A DNA stretch of 64,000 nt from Xiphias gladius. Lineage: Eukaryota > Chordata > Actinopteri > Istiophoriformes > Xiphiidae. The stretch covers positions 5,750,521-5,814,520 of the forward strand of contig NC_053418.1 in the NCBI RefSeq assembly GCF_016859285.1, given 5' to 3'. The notes under the pieces were generated by a model. The model had not been told where the DNA came from. It worked only from the letters and a program-made list of their open reading frames with translations, and ran no database searches. Every line of letters begins with the position of its first letter. The first letter of the stretch is position 1. The position numbers were made by a program, and so were the translations under genes. Shown one piece after another: positions 46,055-59,700 of the stretch.

Positions 46055-49000
46055 CGAGAGAAAGGTCAAGAAAGACGACGAGCTGGTGGATCAACTCATC
46101 CAGGATCTGGTAGGAAGATGATGATGTGGATGGTGGTTGGCCAGAATCAGCGCAGTGTATAATGTCTACTGTAATTCTCTCTCTTGCAGAACGAAGTCAA
46201 TGACATCCCCTTCTTTGATATCGAGTTGCCCTACGAGTTAGCCCTGAAGATCTTCCAGTATCTCAGCTGTACTGAGCTGGGCCGGTGCGCACAGGTAAGC
46301 TGCTGCGGCGAGACCGTCCTCGGCGAGAGCTTTATATTATAGAATGAAATGAAAGAAAGTGTCTAGAGCAGAAAGGACAGGAGCCTCACACCGAATGAAA
46401 AGGGTTTGATGAAGGGTTTGGACAAAAACAACAGACTGCAGTCACACAGAGTTTTGGCACAGCTGCTCTAGACCAGATCCCATAGAGGTCTCAAGATAAA
46501 CCTGAGGGATCGTGGCACGACAGGAAAACAAAAACAAAACAGGAAAAGAAAAATGTTGCAATCAATAAGGTCAATTGTCTGACCTTTCTCAAATTTATGG
46601 TACAGCTTGACCTCTTCATTCCTCTAACTATTATTCGTACAAAATCTGAGAAGGACACTTTGGTTCAACAGCTTGCAATTCATCGCACTACGCAACCTTT
46701 GCGCAGAGCTCGCGTGTCGACAAAGAGGTCAGGAATACACTACTTCGTACCAGCGATTTCAGACTGCTCGGCGGGACTAATCCTGCAGTTTGAAGAACCG
46801 GAGTCAGAGTTCTCAGTCAAGACACAGACAACAAAAATCTTTTCCTGCAAATGAAATGGCAAATTAGAATTCATAAGGATCAGGAAACCTTAATGCTTAC
46901 TGATTTTTGTCCCTTTGATTCCTGTAAAATGATCACGCTGTGTGCAGCTTGCTGATATCTTGTTCTTGGTGGTGAAGTCCTTAAATTTCAGTGACCTTGC
47001 ACTTCCCCAAATGTGCGGAATTGCCAGGGACGGCTTTAAGACCTCGTGTGACTTAATTTGGTATAGATTAGTAAATTACATTTTGTGTGACAGATCTACG
47101 GTGTGTGTGGTGCACCGAGTCCATTTGGCAGCTGGCCCTGGGCTCGTTAAGCCCAAACAAATTAAGTGATGCAGGCTTATAATGTATGCTGACTCAATCC
47201 GCAGTTAACGCTGTCCAACTTCCTCCCAGGTGAGCAGGGCATGGAGAGTCCTTGCAGAGGACGGTGTCCTGTGGTTCAGGATGTGCACACGGGAGGGCTA
47301 TCATCGGGACGCCAGAGTGTCCGACTCCCCCTGCTGGAAGGGCGCGCTGCGAGACTGCAGGAACTCCGCCAGAGCCGTGCGCGCCAATTGGAAGGTGGGC
47401 TGGAGGTGTTCTACTCCGGTGAAAGTGTCGCTCCGTCCCCCAAATACTATACCGGGCCTTTAGGTTTGTCCGGCAAGATTAGCGCACCGTTTACCACGCA
47501 CCACAGGACGTCAGTGTGGGATTTACAGGACACCATGAACCACAATGCATGTCTCTCATCCCTGTTTGTCACTGTCATATGATACAATGCAATGGTGGGA
47601 AAGTCCCCTCCTGGTTCTAACCGGAAATGAGTGTTCAAGTGACCTATAGTGCCACAATGCCACTGCAATATGTCAGACAAATGTTTTCAGCCCAGTAACA
47701 TTTCTTGTCTAGAATCGAGTGGGATCCATCAGCCAGCTGCAGTTCGAGCTGGGGAAGGTGCTGTGCGACGTCAGCTCCTGTGACAACTTTGTCTTTGCCG
47801 GGTGAGTTTCAAAAAGAGAAAGCAGTGTAAGCATATGAATATTCTAATTCATGACTGGGTGTCTAATTAAAAATATGGCGCACTCACTGATACAATTCAA
47901 TACTGACCCGACCACCAAATGTGCTATTACTGCCGTTAACGTGGGCAGCAGCTCTGTCGACAAGCATGGCTAGTACAGGAAATCGCGCCCCCCCCCTGCA
48001 GAAAGCTGGGCCATATCAGCACAGAATTAAGAGAAAACAACACGCTATTGGGCACACAAGCATATTGCGATTCAGTTTTTCAGCTCGTTGACGCGCATTG
48101 TTGCTATCGGCGAGGGAAGAGTGTGGGAATAGCAGCTTAACTAAACTGACCCTGCCCTGAAAACAACCGGCCCGAGACAGTGATAGATTGTGCGGGCCCA
48201 CGGGAGCCTGGGAGACTGCCCGCAAGGAGAGGTGCAGCATCTCCAGGGAGCGATGTGATTAGATACCCATCAGTCCTGCCGTGTCTCATTGGAGATTGTT
48301 TGTGTCTTTTCAGGCGAGCAGATGTAGGACACGCTGTACCAAAACAGTCTGTGCAAAATAACACCACTTTGCAAAATCTGAACACACTCTTTTTTTAAAA
48401 TATTGTAGCTATAAACAAATTTACAACATCAATACTTTTCCCATTATTGGTACTTAAAGGGTAATTTATCTAAGTGAAAGTACTTGAATTTGTTTAACTA
48501 GAAAAGAATCAATAGCAGTTACGAGTAAAGAAGAATGATTCAATTGCTTCCACAAAATCTTATTAAAAAATCGGTAGAGTGAGATTTGGCACTTAAAGGC
48601 AACAGAAGACACTTTCTCACTAACCCAGCAACTCTTGGAGTCACACGGTGACATAAAGGTCTGCCGAGTCTTGCATGAAGATTGCAGTAAACTGGGCACA
48701 AAGTTTCCTGTACATAAACGTGGCAAATTACTTGGATTCAGCATCATCGTCCTGTTGATAGTTGGCATTGAGGTGACGTACTAATTAAGTCAAAGTGTGT
48801 ATTCCTATTGTTTACTTCCTGTCAAACCCTGCCGTGCAAATCACACACACACACACACACACGCATACATACGGGCGCAAATGTGTTCACCCTCCGTCAC
48901 GCTCTCTGTCACTGTGTCACGCACTTTGGCTGCGAGGCGGATACTAGCTCAGACGCGATGGTATCTGTGGTGGTGGCAGCGCCGGCAGTTTTGTCGTCCC

Positions 49001-52000
49001 CCGCAGTGGAAGCTCATCGACTCCGGTGAAGAGCGAGGGAGAGAGGAGGGGGGGGGGGTCCAGAGCAGAGCAGAGCAGAAGCCTGTTGAGGGCCAGGGGA
49101 GATAAAGGCAGCGTTTTATCACCAACACCGGACGAAGCGAGATGAGGTTGTACAAGAACAGGGAGAGGGTCACAGTCTAGTGTGTTGAAGAAATGTCGCT
49201 GGATGAAATTTGACTTTAAAGGTGCTGCGTGCGGTATTTTAAGATCAATAACTCAATAGCACAGCCGGTTATGAGACATTTGTATAATTGATGCAAAGCG
49301 AAGAATAACTGAGGAGATTGGCAGCCTCCGTTGACCTCTGCACTGCAAAGTCTGCAGGTGGGCCGCTACCTACAGTAACTGCTCAAATAGAAACCGAGCA
49401 AAAGCTTTTAGATTCCTGTTATATAAAGTAGTGGAAAAGTGAAAGGCCAAGCTTCATCTTTGAGGTGCAGGGCTGCAGCTACCAGTTATTTTCATTATTG
49501 ATACGTCCGTTGATTATTTTCCCCGTCAGTCGATCATTCGTTGGTATGCCTATGCCCATCACAGTTTCCCAGAGCCCAAGATGACTTCTTCACACGTCTT
49601 GTTTAGCAGCATATCCTCACCTTGGAGAAGCAGGAACAAGAAAATGTCTTGTTTGCTTGAAAGCCGGCTCAAACAGTTGATTGATTTATCAAAATAGTTG
49701 CCCAGTAATTTTCTGTTAATTGACCGATCGATTAATGATTAATACACTCAGCTTTAAACGTCGGGGGGAAACCTGGTGTAAAGTTTGAGTAACACTGTTG
49801 ACGGTACGTGAGTTAGAAGGTACTAGACTAGTGCTGAAGCTGTTTGCTGATGAATCAGTTTGTTGATCGACAGAAAATTAATTGACAGTGGTTCTGAAAA
49901 TCAGTTAAAAGGGATTTATCATACAAAATGCACATTTGCTGATTACACCCTCTCAAACGTGAGAGTTTTTCCATGTTTTTTTCTGTTTTATATGATTCTA
50001 ATTTGCATTTCTTTGAATTTTTGACTGTTGGTCGACAAAAAAAAAAGCAATGCAAAGGCGTCACACTAGAATTTCGGAAATTGCGTTGGGCATTTATAAC
50101 TATTCTCTTCTCAAGTGTGGTCTTATTTATTTGTACTTGATAGCTTTGCCAAGGTATCACAGTGACTCTGATGATAGGTTCATGTGTGAAGATGCTACGT
50201 TAGATGCTGTAACATTAGAAACCACTGAAAAAATCACTCCTTGCTGCAGTGAATTACAATCCTCAGATGAATTCTTTCACCTAAAGAGGTCTTTGTAATG
50301 GACTGAATAGATCGCCGTTCTTACAAGCGGCGTGGTCCAATAGCGTGGGGTGCATTTATCAGCAACCATCTGTGCGAACGACACCCCTTTTTTAGGAAAC
50401 GAAATAACAAGAGGTCAGAATGAGTACAGGAGGAAGACGTGTGAGAGGGGAAATGACTCAGTGGTGAGACGATGACGTCAGGTACTCTAGAAGAGACAGA
50501 CTTCTGAAATGGAAAATGGGAAACTGCTCTACTGGGACATTCATCAGCCCTCTTTGTACAAACCGAAGTATTTGAATTATGCCCTGCATGTTTAGTGTGA
50601 CTCAATGTTTCTTTGTTTGTTTGTTTCTCAGGTACACGTCTGGTGATGTGAGGCTGTGGGATACGCTGCACTGGGACTCAGCAGCCTCGTACCTGAAGCC
50701 CAACAGCCTGTCAGCAAACACGGACCCCAGACCACATGTCGGTCACGTCCAGGTCAACACCACAGTGGCTGCTGCTGCTTACGAGGATGGTAAGTGTGTA
50801 TGTGTGTTCTTGCGGTGGTGAACTATGGCCACTTCTTGGTGATAGTCAGGCATCACGATCAGGAATATATCCTTTATGTCTTCAGAAACTCCAGTTTTAA
50901 ATAAAGAAAAAAAAGTGGGTGATCTCTAGTCTCTAGAACCCAGTGCTTAGCGTTGCGTGTAACCCCCTCAGTCACCGTGTAGGGAGAAATCAGTGCAGTT
51001 ATTAAGGGACTCATGGACTGTACTCACGGACTGCTGGACTGGTACAGGCTGTGTGGACCTGTGGAGCCTAGAGACCGGCGGGGAGCCCATCCACCACTAC
51101 CAGAGCCCAGGGAGGATCCAGGCCCTTGCCCTGAGCCCCGACAGTCCTGTCCTGGGCTCCGCCGCTGGGCCCGACGTTCGGCTGGACTGTGCTGATGATC
51201 GCGGCTACTGGAGGACAATCTGCCAGGCTCGGCTACCCAAGACTGTAAGTCAGGCAGATTCATTTCCCAGACGTATGAAATGCTCCATACTGATGTTTAT
51301 TGTTTTAATTGATGCTTCACACGTTGTCCTCTCGTGTCTTTAATCTAAAAATGTCTCAATTTTTTTTATGGGAAATAATGTTGGAAGCGTACGACACCAA
51401 TACAGGCAGATGCATTACAGTTTCTGGCAGGAAATTGTAGTAATGTTGAAATGATTCCTTGATTAATCATTTAGTTGACCAGTGCTTATAGCTAGTTAGA
51501 TGTCTAAGTCATTCATGTGGCAAAAATGCAGAGGATTCGTTGATTCCAACTTTGTTGAATACGAGGATTTTCCGCTTTTGTCAGATATAGTTGTGTAATT
51601 TAAAGATGTCACCTTGGGATGGTGACTTTTGTGAAAATTGCGCTATTTGTGGCAAATGCATAAAAGAGTCAAATGGAGGTGAATCCTTGAAGAGAGCGCT
51701 GCACATATTCCTGCAGTGCGAGTCAAGTAAAGCCGTAGGTTGATCTCGTCTGATCCGGCAGGTGGAGAGCCTGGTCTTGGTGCCAGGCAGGGGCCAGCGG
51801 TGCCCGCTGGCGGCTCTGGCGGCAGGGGAGGCTGTGCACCTGCTAGAGCCCGGAGATGACGGGCCACGGACGGTCCACTCAGTCTACGGCCACCCCGTCA
51901 CGTGCCTGGATGCCTCCGACTCGCAAGTTGCACTTGGGGTGAAGCGCTCGGGCTGGGCCATGCACGACGGAGGCAACAAGGTGGGTTCAGTGTGCCTGTG

Positions 52001-53704
52001 AAATATTGATGTGCGGTTTTTAAATTAGAAGCAGATATCTGCACCACATCTGTCAGTGTTGAGAAAAATTGCAGTGACATTAATAGATGTCTGTTGTTTT
52101 GCACAAGCAGTTAAAACTCTTAAACCAGACTCTCATTACCAATTTTCTGCAGAACTCAGACTTGGTGGTGCAGTGCTAAGAATACCATGTCTCTAACTTT
52201 TGTGGCCCGTCAGTATTTCAAACCTCAGCATTAGTCTTAAAAAAATACTACTAATAATAACATTGATAAACTTTATTTTAAGCGCCTTTGACATAACCCA
52301 AGGACACTTTACATACACAAAAACAAGCAAAAAAACAATGTTAATGAAAAAGCTTGACTATAAAAGCCGAGTCTTAAGTCTGGATCCACGACCCCATCTG
52401 CTGTTGCTTCATTTGCGCCTCGAGGTTAATAAACTCTGAATTTAACCATTTGCAAATGCAGCGTACTGTAATATCTGCATCCACCACCTTGTTTTGAACA
52501 ATAACAATCTAGCGTTTGTCTGTTAATGGAACTGATGGAGCCGTATCAAGGCCTGTTTTGTGCTTTCTGGAATTAAAAAGTCTCCGGAAGACAAACCTAA
52601 ACAAAACCTTGAATGCTGACGAACCAGATGGCAAAGGCTCAGAAATCTGCAGCTGGATTTTAGACATTTTGTTTAAGAAAAAAGAGAAGGAAAAAAAAGG
52701 CTACCCAGACCTTGCTAATTGAAATGAAAAGGTTTCCAATAGAGTTAACAAGGTCACCTGTTCTATCAACAGGTGCAAAATAAAGAAAAAATTAAAAAAG
52801 GGAAATTATACAAGGTCAATAATTTGGTTTGTGCAAATGGAATGACGCATTGTTTCTTTTAGGAATGCAATTCATTGAGGGGGAAAGCAGTGAGGCCAGA
52901 GGTTTTGGCATTAGGCCATTATCAATTTAATCACTGGCTTATAGCTGAAATACCCATCTTCCCTGCTCTCTCCTAAATGAATCAAACTCATGGGAGAAAA
53001 GATGCCTCCCGCCTTTTAAACACCGAGCGCACTCTTCATATCGTTACATGAGAATTCTGGTCCACATTTTCAACTGATCTGAATTTTAGATGCTTTGCAA
53101 ACAAACACTGATCCCTAAACGCATCCCTGTGTAAAGGTGAACCGGGTCTCTCGGCAGTGTGATCACTATTACTCTGTGTCCCCTTAGACCCCTTGGGTCC
53201 CCTTAGAAATGAATCTTATGTACCTGAAGGGGATTTGTTTATAGTAGAAATATCTAGCTTAAATAGCAACGAGCCCACCTCGGGCCCTGCTCCTAATTAC
53301 TACAGTCTTGAAGTGCACTTAGGTCAAGTCTTGTTGCCTGAGCTGCAACTGTTTGTTTCTAATAATGTTGTGTTTCTAAGGACCCCATGCCACCTAATTG
53401 ACTCTTGAGTCTTTACTTAGAAAGTACAAAGAGCCACGAGACAAACTATTCAGTTGGGATCAGGAAGCAAATACGCAGCAGTCATTACGCTTTCGAGATC
53501 GCTTCAGCAAGATACGTTCGTTTTGTTTTGTTAATGTTAATGGAGGACAAATGCTAAAGTAAGCTGCCGCAGAACATGGCAACACTGAAAAAACATCTGC
53601 TTTTTCTCATCCTAAAAAAAGCAGATGTTCATTTCTGTAGCGACTGGGCAGGTGGTAGCTTTAAAACAGCCGCAGCCCATGTAGGCTTCTTTGCGTGTGC
53701 AGCA

Positions 53705-53736
<32 letters not shown>

Positions 53737-56700
53737 CTGACAGGTCATTTGGCAAAAGCTGCACTGACATCACTCCCATTAGAAAAGTGCAGCTGATCAA
53801 CTGTAGCCCGGCTCGCACGAACACCGCGGCAGCACCAAAGCACCACATAGTGGACCAAGGGGGGAGAGGAACAGTGAGAGATGTAACAGCCTCGCCTTTT
53901 CATAAACAGAGCTGCAGTAGGTGATGCAAAGGCCAAAGTCTACCCACTGGTGGATGACTTTTGTTATCCATTTGAATCAACTGTGTAACTAGGAAGAAAC
54001 GAGTAGTCAAGATGAAACTGGTTTTGAGGTTCAGCCACACAGTGAGAAGAGAATAATACTTTTATTATTATGAAAAGTCTCAGGTCTTTTGAAGTTTTCT
54101 CTTAAAGGAATTATCTCATTGTACCTACAACATTTCTTGAAATTACTGAAATTCTTTTATTGGATTTATTATATTTAATTTTGAGATTAAACAGTCGATT
54201 GATCGATTAGTCAATCGACAGAAAAATAAATATTTTGATAATCAATCAGCTTTCCTCTGCTTTATATGAATTAAATCGAACATCTTTGGGTTTCGGATTG
54301 TGGGTCTGACAAGAGAAGACAGACGTTGATGATGTCGCCTTGGACACCAGGAAACTGGAATGGGCATTTTATACAGAATGGGATTAGTCAAGTATTGAAA
54401 AAAGATAATCAACAGATCAATCAATAATAAAAACACTCATTCATTTCATCCCTAATTAAAATTCTATCCCAAGGATTGAAGTATAATCCTAAAATACTTT
54501 GTATTTTCGAGCTGTTACAAGTTTCTGTACATTTTTTTTGGTCGTGTTGCTACTACCTACGGTTACTGTTCCTCACCCAGCCATCAAATCATTGAATTCC
54601 CAATTTGGAGCTTTCGTACATTTTCTTGTCATATGTGTTAAGAGTTTTGTGGCTGTTTTTTCCTCATCTTCCTAGAAAACTTGAGCTGGCTGGGGAGTTG
54701 TTGCTGACATAGTCCCATAAAACCAAATTAATTATTGTACGTTCATTTTCAGCTGTGCAAACAAATTTGTGTTGACTAGAGTTTATAAAACACAGCTCAT
54801 CCTAGACTCCCACTCCGGCTGAAGTCATAATTTTCATCTTCAGCATTGAAATTTCTAGCACAGAAGCACAGAAAATCTTAAAAACTTCCTTGTTTCCATA
54901 GTGAGATCAGCCCAAACTCCCATCTAAATTATACAAATTCCTGATTAGCATACCTCTTTTACTAATTAAAATATTTTACAAATTTAATTAACCTGTCTGT
55001 CACGCTTCTAACAGCAATTTCATTCTGCGAAGAAGACAAGGAAGGATGGCTGCAACCGTTGTCGATGCCAGACAGTCTTTAGTGAACCAACATATGCTTC
55101 ATTAAAATCTGTCAAAATGCATGGAGGTGGCATCCAAGGAAGTCATCTCACACCTTTCCCTCCACAGAGGAGCGAAATATTTTAATTTACAGCATTTTGA
55201 CTCAGATGAACTCAACCACATTGTCATATTTTTGTTAACTTGACTCAGACTCAGTGGTTATCACTAATTTTTTTGCTGCGGTTTTGTTTCAAAATCTGAC
55301 AGTTTAAATTACAAAAGCTGCTTTTTGCCAATAACACAGAAGATTCTTTCTCATATCTTGGCCTGCATTGTCGTAGCTTGTGGCTTTGTCTTCTATCCTT
55401 CCTCATCTTCGGTGGTGTGGTCAGTGGGCGTGTATATGTTCAGTCTCCAGATCCTCATTACTACTCGCCTACTTCTTGCCAGTGGTCCGGGGGCACCCAG
55501 GCATCCACCCAGCTCGTGGCTGGGCATTCAACACAAGCTGGCATCTCCGCTGGCAAACTATCCATCCACAGAGCACAGAGCACGAGTGCTGTCAGAAGAA
55601 CTGTCATCCACTCCTTGCCTCAAGTTCGGAGGGTTGGATGCAAGAGTTGAATGCTGAACGAATGGTTTGAAGTACCGTATAGTGCGTGGACAAAAACAAA
55701 TGTAGGACGGATAGAAGTAATGTCGCAGATTAGGATCGTGACATCAATCATCAGGGTCGTGGACTGATGCTTTATAAAGCAACTGGTTTTGCAGATATCG
55801 GGGAGTGACACAGTGTTATGATGAAGTTGACAGTTGATGAACTTTGATGAACTCTGAGCCCCAGGTGGATGCTGGCGTTAGTAAATGCTATTTTAATGAT
55901 ATATGAACAACGATTACGGCAGAGTTTTTCGGATGATGATGCGCGGCAGAAGTACTGCAGAGCAGAAGACTGCGCAAAATACTCACCACTTAAATACACT
56001 GCCTTGTTGCAAAGGCTAAGTTGAATGTATTTACGAATGGGATTGGGTTGTTCTGGGTTTTAGTCCGCAGTATTGTTCAGATAACGTGGTAAAATGTATT
56101 TTTTTAGCAGGGCACTTCAGTCTGCCTAAACTCGCTGGCAAGCTCTGCACTATTACAGCAACCCAATTCAGATAGTACACAGTATTACTGGAATGTAAAA
56201 TATGTAGGGAGTTGACATTTGGCATCTAGGCTCTGATCTTGTCACTCCCCGCAAACATACAGAAAGGTCAGCACAGCGGAGACCGGGAGTGACCATGAAA
56301 ACTTAACTGCAAAACCACATTGGATGCAAAGCTTAAGACAAGCCATTTTGTGTAATCTAGTACTTGTGGATGCAGCCTCGTGGCCATTACCCTGTAAGGA
56401 ACATTATCACGATGGAATATATCTAGTGAGGACCTTCAATGTGAAGGTAGGGAACCAACAATTATGTGATTATTCCCCTGCCAGGCACCTGAGACTATCG
56501 GGTTAATATACTGGGTAACTGAGCTGGATAAATATCACTTCATTGAAACAAATTTCACTGAAGCTGGGTACCTACATAGCATAAACACTTACCTACTCTA
56601 AGACTGTGAATACAGAATACAGTGCTCCCATGTACTTATTATGGTGCCTTAAGCCCATGGATGGTGCTGTCCAGGAAGTTAAAAGACCAGTATTTGCTTT

Positions 56701-59700
56701 CAGAACAGTTATCTTGTGGATAACACTGGGCTGACTGCTTTCTTTATTTATTCACCTTGCCTTTGTTTAATCAGTTTGTTCAACCTCCAACGGCTCCTAA
56801 CCACAAACCCCTAACGAGCCAACTAATCTACTCTCTAATTTGGCTTTTAGTTTTCTTGTTCCTGTGTTACTAGCCTCTTTTTTTTTTTTGTCCATGGAGA
56901 AATCAAATCCAACTGCATACACGCCTCTATACAGCAGTGCAAATACAATACGGGTCGTATACTAAAAAATGAAATCGGGGGGTACAGGTATCAGATTGGT
57001 TTCTGAAACCTGCGAGGCATCCGCACATGACTAACTGTTCAGTGGTTTGCTGTAAATGAGGCAGGTTTGAGACTCTTCCCTGCCCTGCGAGATGAGCTTG
57101 AAATACCAAATGACACGAAGCCACAAACCTGCCATTACTGTGTAGCTGGTCCAATGTGGTAATCTCTGTTTGTCCACATGGTGTGTAAACCAAATCTAGT
57201 TCTGAATCCATGTTTGTTTAGATGCGGGTGTTTTGTGTATGATGGGTTTGGGGAATCCAGGGCCACGGAGAGCCAAGAGTCTGCAGGTTTACATTCCAAC
57301 CATTCAGGCATTTTCACTGGTGACTGCCTCCCCTCTACTTGCGGGAGCATTGATCGGTGACATCAGCTGGTGGGGTCTTTGGTTGGAGTGAAGACCCGCA
57401 GATACTTGGACCTCCTAGCGCCACGGTTTTCCATTCCGGTTTATGATATGACATTTAAGATAAATTAAAAACCAAGTCAAATTCTACACTTTGGCCAAAT
57501 GTGTTCAACAATGCAGGCAACGGCAACATAAAAGGTTTTTCTCTAAAGTGCTGCAATGATTGCCAAAGGTTTCATCTTTAAAAAGCAAAGAGAGTAATTA
57601 CATTAACATCCCAGTACAAGCCACCATTAGAGTTTCTTTTGTCTGCAAGCCTCAATGGGCCTCCAGCAAGTGCATTAACCTAACAGCTCCTCTATAGTCA
57701 TGCTCATGATTATTCTTCGTCAAAACATACTGCCGAAGCCTCTAAATGGCCCCCAGTATTATCATAAAACAGATCCTTTGCCTCCCTCAGTGACATTTCT
57801 TCATTTTGGTGGGCGTGTTGGGCAGATATTTAATAAAAAAGTGTCTTCCTGTAATGATTCATTGACAGCAGCAGGCTGAACATCATCTCTGCATCCCCCC
57901 TCCTCCCTCTTTCTCAACTCGTCCCCCTCTCTTCCGCTGTCCAAATCCTATCAAGCTGTCATTTGAAAGTCCGGTGTGATTTGGGCTTTGCCCCAGGGTG
58001 GTGCACAATTAAAGCTCTGCTTGGCCCAAATAAGGGATACATAAAAACTGCTGGCACCTCCTCAAGGCTTACATCATGCGTCTTTTTTTTTTTTTTTTCT
58101 TCCTTCAAATTTCTTTATCTTTGTTGCTGTCTCTCCATCTCGCTCTCTCTCTCTCTCTCTCTATCTCTCTTTCTTGCTTTCTGTCTTTACTTTCCTCTCC
58201 TACCTTCTGGCTCTCCATTTTCCTCCCCCTCCCTCCTCGGTTTAATTTCTTTATCGTTTTAATTATTCAAAGACAGTTTTGCCTGGCGGTCATCCTGTTT
58301 GCTCTGTCTCATTCGGATTAGAAAATACCAGCCGCTAATTGACCAATTAGGCCTGCTCCAGATGACATCATTGTAACTTGTATGAAGAAAGTTTGCTGCA
58401 GCCATCGAGCCAGAGGCAATGGTGTGCATCTTTGACTGTAACTGAAGTTTGCCCTTAGGTTGACCCCCCCCCCCCCAACCTTAAATGCTTAAAAACTGCT
58501 TTGCTTTTAATGAACTGGCAAGGCATCACTGCAGTTAGCTATATTTGTCTTTGCAATATTATGGGCTGATATCCAGCATCATCAGTTCTATCTCAATGTG
58601 TAGTGTCATATCGTGCAATGTGCAGAGAATTAGCAGGTCGGAATTCTGAATCTTGTTCAGGCAAGGTCAAAGAGGACAAATTCAAGGTTTAAGTCAAATG
58701 GCAATGGACCAGACTTTGTCTGCATGTCCATCTGTCTGATTTAATCCAAGGTAATAGACTACACCACTGCTACGGTTGGTTGCATCTTCTGATTGCTGTC
58801 CAGCATTTAGCAAATTACACGCCTTTGGCTCAATTGAGAAGCTGTACTTAAAATGGAAAAAGGGACTTGAGTGAGTTAAGGAAGAAAAACTTGCCCCCCA
58901 GGTGTGTACACAAATCTCAGTATTTTAAGTAGAATAGAAGAGAAAGTAATTGGACAAGTTATAAAGTTATTATCTTTTAATATTTGGTTGCAAATCCTTT
59001 GCAGTGACTTTCTCTACATGAAGACATCAACAAACACTGACCATGGTGATGCTCTGTCAGGCCTGTAGTGCAGCCAACTTTAGTTCTTGCTTGTTTTGGA
59101 TCATCTTACCGTTTGGCCTCTAAAACTCTTTGCTTGCTTTGGCTGTATTTTTAGGATAATCGTCCTGCTGCGTTGCCTTAAAGTGGGACTATGTATAAAA
59201 CGGGCTCCATTGTTCACCGCGTATTGACGTAAACACCCACAAAAGCTCAGAGTCGGCTCTTTAACCTCATATTCAGTATGTCTTACATCAAACTTTGACA
59301 TTTGGTGGTTGTGCATTTGGGGGTGGACTGAATTTATTATTTCAAATGACTGAAGTTTGTGTGTGATCCCGCTTTCCAGATCCACGTCTACAGCCTGGAG
59401 ACGGGCAAACCTATGGTTTGTGTCGGCAGCTCGCCGGGAGATTTCACTTGCATCAACCTGAGGGACAACCCTCCTCACCTGCTGGTGTGTGGAAACAAAG
59501 ACAGGAGGTAGGACACATTGAGACACACATTCACAGAGATGGGGAACACACAACGTTAATGCACAAGCGCAGAATTCCCCAGTAACGATGACCAACATCA
59601 CAAATGGTAGAAACTGAGCCAAGAACTTTAGCTGAGAGGAGAGCTTGTTAAGTTTTCTCACAGTGACACCTGAGTAAGGAGGCCGGAAAGCTGAGGCCAC

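Noticed and set aside
47230-47582. 113-codon frame offset from fbxw8 exon 3
   Set aside because: Out-of-frame shadow of the exon, continuing into the intron.
55325-55670. Three overlapping plus-strand frames in fbxw8 intron 7
   Set aside because: All three frames open over the same bases indicate low stop density, not coding. No homology, no splice signals.
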